Virus record (IMG/VR): IMGVR_UViG_3300010160_000198
Location: 1 to 26,233 of that record
Source: a virus
Reading direction: 5' to 3' (one strand)
DNA length: 26,233 bases
The position numbers and the translations under genes were made by a program. How positions within the stretch are numbered: position 1 is the stretch's first letter; each line of letters opens with the position of its first letter. A model generated the notes under the pieces. The model was given only the letters and a program-made list of their open reading frames with translations, had not been told where the DNA came from and searched no databases. Positions 20,975 through 26,233 of the stretch are shown here, piece by piece.

Positions 20975-23311
20975 TTACTGCTTAGTATAGGTTAAGCCAT
21001 CAGGTCCGACTAATGTTTGTCCTTGTTTAAGTGTCGCCCATTGTTTGGCAAACGCATCAGGTGTAATTGGCCCGCCTCCTTTTGGAGCACCGCTTTGTGC
21101 AGGCGATGGAGTTACTGGGCTAGCCGATGGAGCCGTAGGTGGTTTAGATAGTTCTTCTTGCAAGATTTCTGCGCGGCGTGCTTCCATCCCTCCCGTGTCT
21201 TTCTTACGCTGTGCCTCGTTGTATTTAAAGTCTGCAAGGATCCTGCTCTTAGTGCGTTCCTGTGCTTTATCGAGCGAAGTAGCATCAACGCGTGTTTCAA
21301 CACCGGGCAGGCCGGGGGCTTTACGACCTTGGTACGCACGAAGAGCGTCAACTTCTTTCTTAAGCGAAGAATATTTTGGATCGTTAGGATCCATAGTAGA
21401 TAGTTGCAATTCTTTCTGAACAATGATGTCGTCGGGTTTAGGCCCTTTTCCAGCACCGCCAGCACCAGCAGGAGCACGCATTGCTTGTATACCTTTAGCG
21501 TAGTTAGTACCCACTGCGGCCTCACGAGCGCGACCTTCTTTAACTGCATTGAGTCTTGCAACCTCGGCGTCTTGTACATCCTTGCGGGCTTCGCCGTATA
21601 GACCCATGTTTTCCTTACGCTTGGCATCAGCCAAGTGGAATTGCATCTGACCAAGGTATCTCTTCTCGGCGCGGTCGGCTTTAGCGGCTTCTGCAAATCC
21701 AGTACCAAGGGCACCTGCTGCTGCACCTAGTCCACGAAGTGCGTTTCCGCCTTGAAGAACAGCGGGAATTGCTTGCAAAGCAGCAAAACCTTTATTTTGT
21801 TCTAGGACCCTAGCACTGGTCTCTTTATCTTCAGCCAATGTCTTTTCTAGCGCGCCGTATGGATCAGGGCCAGCCATTTCTTTTAACTCTTCAAAAGATC
21901 GCTTTTGCGCAGACAACCTACCTTTGCGGGTTAGAGGATCATACTGTGGGCTGTTCATTAACCTTGCCTGCGAAGATAGCAAACCTTGCGCCATAGCCTG
22001 TTGTGTAGGCGTGCCTGTGTAACCAATCGAAGTTTCCCGTTCGTCAGCCTCTAATCTTTCATCATCATCCTCAGCGTTGGCTGAGGGAACTAATCCTCTA
22101 TCCTGAAACGCTAAAATGCCGCCACCAGCGGCACGGACTACACCATCTTGAGTCTGAGGTGGTAGGCTATTAAACGCACTGCCTAGACCACGGTCAATAG
22201 TAGCATTCTCTGATAGGCGTTTGTTTTCCGCCATTTGCTTCTGTAGGGCAATCTCAGCATCTAAATCACCGCGAGCCGCCGCCATCTGGTAGGAAGCAGG
22301 TAGTTGCTTTGCGGGTAGGAATTTGGAGATGCTTCTGACGTTGTCTTCGCTAGTTACAGAACCACCCTCGTCGTATCCGTGGACTTCGCCACCGCCTGCT
22401 CTGCTTAGCTGATTGATACCATAAGCACCTAGGCCCAAAGCACTGGCAGTTTGCAGTGAAGTAGGAGGGGCCTGATACATCTGCGTAGTAGATTGCTGAC
22501 CCAGTGGCAAACCACGGATCATGTCGGACATAAAGCCCAACTGCTTGTATGGATAGTTTTGCTGGTTGAGGAAGTCTTGGTACGAAGTATCCAAACCTTT
22601 TTGCATCTGAGCTTGTTGTTGAGCGCCGTATCCAGCTTGCAACTGATTGATGCCCATTTGCTGACCATACTGGTTTTGACCGAGTTGGCCCAAGTTAGCG
22701 GCAGATTGATTCATCAAGCCGTAGCCAGCAAGTTGGTTCTGTAGCCCTTGGTTGTATTGGTTCTGTGCTTGACCAAAGGCTTGGTTATATCCTTGACCAA
22801 TAATGCTATTTAGACCCGTATTACGGTTACGTTCATTCTCCGCAGCCATAATCGCTTCACGGGAACCGCCAAACGCACCGGCTTGCGTTGCTGCGCTCTG
22901 TTGTTTAGTAGCACCAATATCATATTGACGATTAGCCTCCGCTAACTGAGGAGCCAAAGACATTTGCAAGTAGGGGTTCATGTACCCGCCAACTTGTTGT
23001 TGGAACCCATAAGGATTAGCCTGACCCGCTACACCCATGCCGCCAAGTCCAGCCATAGTCGCACCAGCAGTTGCCTCACCCGTTTGCGGGGTTACAGACA
23101 TACCTTGGGCGTTTTGCATAGCCTGTTGTTGCATTGGGGAAAACCCTGCAATGCGGTCTTGGTTGTAAGTCTGGTATGGGTTCTGATTGACGTCGGTTAA
23201 CGCCTGACCCTTAGCCAGTATGTCTTTAGCATACGGTTTTGCCCATTCGGGCAGTTCTGTACTAGCTTTTTGTTCTGCCGCTGGTTGTTGGCTGTTACCC
23301 ATATCAGGCAT
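20975..23311 (-). CDS. Gln/Gly-rich virion structural or ejection protein (778 aa)
   Basis: The N-terminal third (to about residue 300) is rich in Gln, Asn, Gly, Ala and Tyr, with loosely repeated units at 171-252 and a segment AGAFGGSREAIMAAE; this style recurs in structural proteins of environmental phages. Two Gly-Gly motifs follow: RAGGGEVHGYDEGG (304-317) and AAGGGILAFQDRG (394-406). Residues 535-612 are a long charged helix, probably coiled coil, and the C-terminus ends in a small LKQGQTLVGPDGLTY domain. The frame opens nine codons earlier, but this ATG is chosen because AGGAG lies 7 nt upstream and it overlaps the previous gene by 8 bp. No enzyme motif is seen. Position between other virion genes and the giant protein suggests an internal or tail-tip component. 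Confidence 0.7.
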   Translation of the reverse strand: MPDMGNSQQPAAEQKASTELPEWAKPYAKDILAKGQALTDVNQNPYQTYNQDRIAGFSPMQQQAMQNAQGMSVTPQTGEATAGATMAGLGGMGVAGQANPYGFQQQVGGYMNPYLQMSLAPQLAEANRQYDIGATKQQSAATQAGAFGGSREAIMAAENERNRNTGLNSIIGQGYNQAFGQAQNQYNQGLQNQLAGYGLMNQSAANLGQLGQNQYGQQMGINQLQAGYGAQQQAQMQKGLDTSYQDFLNQQNYPYKQLGFMSDMIRGLPLGQQSTTQMYQAPPTSLQTASALGLGAYGINQLSRAGGGEVHGYDEGGSVTSEDNVRSISKFLPAKQLPASYQMAAARGDLDAEIALQKQMAENKRLSENATIDRGLGSAFNSLPPQTQDGVVRAAGGGILAFQDRGLVPSANAEDDDERLEADERETSIGYTGTPTQQAMAQGLLSSQARLMNSPQYDPLTRKGRLSAQKRSFEELKEMAGPDPYGALEKTLAEDKETSARVLEQNKGFAALQAIPAVLQGGNALRGLGAAAGALGTGFAEAAKADRAEKRYLGQMQFHLADAKRKENMGLYGEARKDVQDAEVARLNAVKEGRAREAAVGTNYAKGIQAMRAPAGAGGAGKGPKPDDIIVQKELQLSTMDPNDPKYSSLKKEVDALRAYQGRKAPGLPGVETRVDATSLDKAQERTKSRILADFKYNEAQRKKDTGGMEARRAEILQEELSKPPTAPSASPVTPSPAQSGAPKGGGPITPDAFAKQWATLKQGQTLVGPDGLTYTKQ
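22556..22801 (-). repeat. Gln/Asn/Gly-rich low-complexity coding region
   Basis: Residues 171-252 of the 778-residue virion protein consist of degenerate short units such as GQAQNQYNQGLQNQLAGYG and NLGQLGQNQYGQQMG. They are irregular in length, so slippage-derived expansion is possible. No function can be read from them; prion-like self-association is one idea. Confidence 0.6.
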
Positions 23312-23786
23312 GACTATTCTCCTGTAAGAAATCCGCAAAATCTTCGTGCGCCAGTACAGTACGGGCTTCTAGTGAGATTTCACGCATGTGGCTAAAGCCA
23401 CCCATTAAGAATGCGACTGAGCCATATAGCTCAACGCCCATTTGTTTTAACCACCACGCAGCTTGAAGATCACGTTTGACAGGAGATTTCTGCAAGTCGT
23501 TCGAGTCTAACCAAGCGTTTATACAAGTCATCATTATGGGCAACAAGTACCCTTTGTTACGTTCAAAGAACGGATTCTGAGGCATAAAGAACATTAGGTT
23601 TAGGAACACCCGATTTATGTCGTCGCCCTTAACTTCCTTGTCTTTGTCTACAAGATCGTCCCAAATCTCAACAGCATCCATCACGGTGCTTAAAAATATC
23701 AAAGCGTTGCTATCCCCGCAACAAGCCCTTTCACGTAGCTCGTCTCGTTTCTCTATCCATTCTGGGGTTAGGCGGTTGTCGCTCAT
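23304..23786 (-). CDS. All-helical hypothetical late protein (160 aa)
   Basis: A 160-residue protein predicted to be entirely helical, with many Trp, Phe and Leu. It has a DDLVD motif at about residues 43-47 (EIWDDLVDKDKEV), reminiscent of the DDxxD metal-binding motif of isoprenoid-synthase-type enzymes. A second such motif is not evident. No phage family name comes to mind. Its start overlaps the previous gene by ATGA and its end overlaps the next by 8 bp, so it belongs to the late operon. It is probably a small virion or assembly protein; an enzyme is only a remote option. Confidence 0.65.
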   Translation of the reverse strand: MSDNRLTPEWIEKRDELRERACCGDSNALIFLSTVMDAVEIWDDLVDKDKEVKGDDINRVFLNLMFFMPQNPFFERNKGYLLPIMMTCINAWLDSNDLQKSPVKRDLQAAWWLKQMGVELYGSVAFLMGGFSHMREISLEARTVLAHEDFADFLQENSHA

Positions 23787-25681
23787 GCAGGTAAGTATTT
23801 ATCAGCACGGTTGTTCTTTGCAACCTTGCCCTTACCGACTGTACGCTTCCGTGACGCCTGAACTCTGTCTAGCATAGCGTATAGTTTGCGTGCGCCAGCC
23901 TCAGTTGAGCCATTACCCAACTCAGAGACAATACGTGCAGGCACCACAAATTCACCGTCGGCTAAACGAGCGGGTTGTTTCTTACCGATTACAGCAGGTA
24001 TCGAATCAGATACGCCATCGCCCGGCCCGCGAAGTAAGCGACCACCATCAGAATAACCACCCAAGTTATATTGCGCATCGGAGAGTCCTCCTGTCGCCAT
24101 ACCGCCAGAAGCCATCAGATTTGCGGGATTACCTATGTATGCTCCGTTCAAGTACTTTGATTGCTGGACGGACGTATTACCTGTTTGTTGCCCGGCATAT
24201 ATAGCAGCCAATCCTTTAAGACTGTCTGTTGCGCCACCAAATGCACCTGTGCCTTGGGGTTGATTATTTGGCGCTGGGAATGTATTTACAGGGTCACTAA
24301 AAGGAGTTTGACCGGTATTAAAAAGTGGCAATAACCCGGCTCCACCTTTTGCGCCAATAGCAGTATTGTTCTGCCCAGTGAACCCAGTTTGACTTCCACC
24401 GCCAGAGCCTACGGCGCTATAACCGTTAGCACCAGCGCCACCAAACCCGCCGCCACCATTAGCACCACCAAAGTCAAGCGGGATGCTTAAGTCAAGGTTG
24501 CCGCTACCAGAAATACCGCCCTCAGCCATTTGGTCGGGCGTACCGTAAGAAGCTGTCGAGATATTTGCCATAGGGTACATAGTGTTTACCCCCATCATGG
24601 AATTATTAGACATTTGCTCAACTGGACCACCAGCCGCAAAGTGATACATACTTTTGGCCTCATCCGCTGAAATCGGCGAATATGTAGGTTGTTTAAAGTA
24701 TTTTTGCTGACGACCAAAATTGCCGCCCCCATATAGCATCTCATCGTAGGTTGGTACGTCTGGTGCAGGTGCTGGCTCGTATTTTCCGCCAGTAAACTGA
24801 TACCGTTGACCCATATCTTTGTCTGGCTCGGCGGGTTTTAGTGGGTCTTTTTGCATACCAGCAGCAACACTAGTAGCTGCGCCTAAGGCCGAATACTTAT
24901 TTGCCCCCGCCCAGTCCGCTGCATTACTAAACGATGCGCCACTTCTAATAGCCTGAGCCCGCTCGGAAGCGTTCATGGCGTTAAAGTCTTTTGGTATCGT
25001 AGCGTTATCAATAGCCCGCACGGATGCTTGCTCAGACACAGGGGCTGCATTTGATATTCCTTGTGCTGGTGGCTGAGCCCCCGCTACGTCCATACCGCCA
25101 GTGCTGGTGGGTAATGGCGCTGAACTGCCTGTATATTGCCCTACAGGACCGTAATCTTGATACGCTGTGGGTAATCCTGCGCTAGGGGTTATGGCTGGTG
25201 TAGTAGGCATTGCGCTAAACGCATCCGCTGAGGCAGAAGGCCCGAAATTCTCTACGCCCGATGGTATTACTGGCGCAGGAGGAGGAGCGATTGGGGTTGA
25301 GACAGTAGGAGTTACTGATGACGCACCTGCAGCGCCAGCCGAACCAGCTAAACCAGCGCCGCCATAAGCACCAAGGCCAGCCATAATGCCTTTGCTGAGA
25401 CTACCGGTACGCGCTGTTTGGAGACCACCAACAATAAGACCCGCAGCGCCTGCTTGCATACCGGGAATCATCATAAGACCTGCACCAGCTATCATAGGTA
25501 ACAAGGCGCTAAGAAACCCTGCTTCGGGCAATCCAGTTTGTGGGTTAATAGTTAAAGACCCGCCGTTTGCCTTTGCAATTTGTTGGAGGCTCGCAATCTC
25601 GCCTTTATCCATGTGGATAAGTTCGGTGTCTTTACCACGACCATGCGCGGCTAGGTGTTTTGCAGCAACTTCAAGGCTCAT
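23783..25681 (-). CDS. Gly/Ala-rich virion protein with tape-measure-like C-terminal motif (632 aa)
   Basis: The N-terminal 55 residues contain LIHMDKGEIASLQQIAKANG and TINPQTGLPEAGFL, recurring in environmental phage structural proteins. A hydrophobic Gly/Ala-rich segment spans about residues 55-120, then a Pro/Ala/Ser/Gly-rich low-complexity body. The C-terminus has SDGGRLLRGPGDG (to 556), SDSIPA (558-563) and LADGEFVVPA (573-582). This closely resembles the GPGTGxSDSIPA and LSDGEYVV motif at the ends of many tail tape-measure proteins, followed by a basic tail. The protein is shorter than typical tape measures, so it may be an internal or tail component sharing only that module. GAGG precedes the ATG by 5 nt. 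Confidence 0.7.
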   Translation of the reverse strand: MSLEVAAKHLAAHGRGKDTELIHMDKGEIASLQQIAKANGGSLTINPQTGLPEAGFLSALLPMIAGAGLMMIPGMQAGAAGLIVGGLQTARTGSLSKGIMAGLGAYGGAGLAGSAGAAGASSVTPTVSTPIAPPPAPVIPSGVENFGPSASADAFSAMPTTPAITPSAGLPTAYQDYGPVGQYTGSSAPLPTSTGGMDVAGAQPPAQGISNAAPVSEQASVRAIDNATIPKDFNAMNASERAQAIRSGASFSNAADWAGANKYSALGAATSVAAGMQKDPLKPAEPDKDMGQRYQFTGGKYEPAPAPDVPTYDEMLYGGGNFGRQQKYFKQPTYSPISADEAKSMYHFAAGGPVEQMSNNSMMGVNTMYPMANISTASYGTPDQMAEGGISGSGNLDLSIPLDFGGANGGGGFGGAGANGYSAVGSGGGSQTGFTGQNNTAIGAKGGAGLLPLFNTGQTPFSDPVNTFPAPNNQPQGTGAFGGATDSLKGLAAIYAGQQTGNTSVQQSKYLNGAYIGNPANLMASGGMATGGLSDAQYNLGGYSDGGRLLRGPGDGVSDSIPAVIGKKQPARLADGEFVVPARIVSELGNGSTEAGARKLYAMLDRVQASRKRTVGKGKVAKNNRADKYLPA

Positions 25682-25715
25682 ATATGCCTCACAAAAAGGG
25701 GGTTAATTGAGTTTA

Positions 25716-26039
25716 TCACGCCTTAATCCTTAATGGGTAACTTGTTGCAGACCCACCAGACGTATCGTAGTAAATATCGCCAGAACGCAAATTAGCAAAA
25801 TCAGCCTGTGTAGGAAGGCTAATAGTGGGAGCGCCTGTAGTGCTGGGTTTAGCACAACTTAAAGCAGAGATAACTTCTGTGGGGTTTGTTGTTCTCTCTG
25901 TTGCCGCGAGAACGGGTCCGGGGTTGTCTAGCGCATTAAAGTACTGACGCAAAATGCCAAGCAACGCATCCATAAACCTTTGGTCATACTCAACTGGAGC
26001 AAGTGGTAGTCGTGGGGCTACTACGCCTTTTGTTGCCAT
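25716..26039 (-). CDS. Small structural-type phage protein (107 aa)
   Basis: A 107-residue protein. The N-terminal half is helical (RFMDALLGILRQYFNALDN) and the C-terminal half is beta-like, with LRSGDIYYDTSGG and a basic end. I recognise the layout from virion modules of environmental phages, where it follows a large structural protein, but I know of no assigned function. The start has a strong ribosome binding site (AGGAG, 7 nt before ATG). A 34-bp gap separates it from the next gene, with no clear terminator. Confidence 0.65.
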   Translation of the reverse strand: MATKGVVAPRLPLAPVEYDQRFMDALLGILRQYFNALDNPGPVLAATERTTNPTEVISALSCAKPSTTGAPTISLPTQADFANLRSGDIYYDTSGGSATSYPLRIKA

Positions 26040-26041
26040 GC

Positions 26042-26233
26042 TTATCTCCTACCGTCAGGTCTAACGTCTATACGTGGGACACCCAACTGCCAGCTTGTAC
26101 CAAGGTCGGTTGACTCAATCTTAAAAGCCATCTGTCTGCCGCGAATGCGTACATAAACTTGTTCAGTAAACAGTTGGACGTTATAGACAGTTGTACTGGT
26201 GTAGTTTTGAGCGCTAGTTACTGCTCTATCGTC
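26042..26233 (-). CDS. C-terminal end of a large phage structural protein (5' truncated)
   Basis: An open frame enters from the right edge and gives 63 residues before TAA, 2 bp from the next start codon. The visible part is beta-rich, with VYVRIRGRQMAFKIES and a terminal LGVPRIDVRPDGRR. That ending is one I associate with a large tail or head-tail structural protein of environmental podovirus-like phages. The next gene's ribosome binding site (AGGAG) is inside its last codons, so the two are coupled. Identification is limited by truncation. Confidence 0.65.
   Translation of the reverse strand, partial: DDRAVTSAQNYTSTTVYNVQLFTEQVYVRIRGRQMAFKIESTDLGTSWQLGVPRIDVRPDGRR

Noticed and set aside
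22556-22801. A CRISPR-like or tandem DNA repeat
   Set aside because: The units are irregular, coding and Gln/Asn/Gly-rich, with no spacer-repeat periodicity.

Overview
The window looks like part of a tailed-bacteriophage genome (Caudoviricetes), probably an uncultured freshwater or marine phage of a Gram-negative bacterium. This rests on gene content: a family A phage DNA polymerase with proofreading domain, a primase-helicase, an SNF2-like helicase, a RecB/Cas4-like nuclease, a DUF3310 protein, an HNH nuclease, many tiny tightly packed genes, and an opposed block of virion-type genes. Terminase, portal, capsid, integrase, lysis genes, tRNA genes, CRISPR arrays and insertion sequences were not seen. 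Whether the phage is lytic or temperate cannot be settled, although the polymerase carries Leu at the position equivalent to Pol I residue 762.

Left arm, plus strand, 1-12485: an early/replication operon, mostly joined by ATGA or TAATG overlaps. It starts with a truncated gene and four small uncharacterised genes. Then come an RNA polymerase alpha-CTD-like protein, a DUF3310 protein, DNA polymerase, a helical protein, the Cas4-like nuclease, a zinc-ribbon-like protein, an HNH nuclease overlapping the next gene in another frame, and the SNF2-like helicase. A consensus sigma-70 promoter with a 13-bp palindrome over its -35 box sits at the end of the helicase gene. Its predicted start site is exactly where a ~100-nt multibranched RNA structure begins. 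Downstream lie a conserved phage protein, a small protein, a candidate single-stranded-DNA-binding protein, an HTH regulator, a hairpin, the primase-helicase and one small gene. Together they form a self-contained replication module that appears to rely on host RNA polymerase.

Right arm, minus strand, 12486-26233, transcribed right to left: late virion genes. In transcription order these are the C-terminus of a structural protein, a small structural protein, a 632-aa glycine-rich protein with a tape-measure-like C-terminal motif, a 160-aa helical protein, a 778-aa Gln/Gly-rich protein, and a 2828-aa giant polyvalent protein. The giant carries a GHKL (HSP90/histidine-kinase-type) ATPase domain, two zinc-metallopeptidase-like motifs and a PLxRFG-type C-terminal region, and is a good candidate for a protein carried in the virion and delivered into the host. 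The two arms converge with stop codons directly abutting and no intergenic space.

Most notable items: the promoter plus structured RNA at 7584-7745, the giant ATPase/peptidase protein, the alpha-CTD look-alike, and a possible overprinted ORF inside the giant gene. No stretch over 300 bases lacks a gene; the largest gap (7588-7745) is filled by the promoter and structured RNA.
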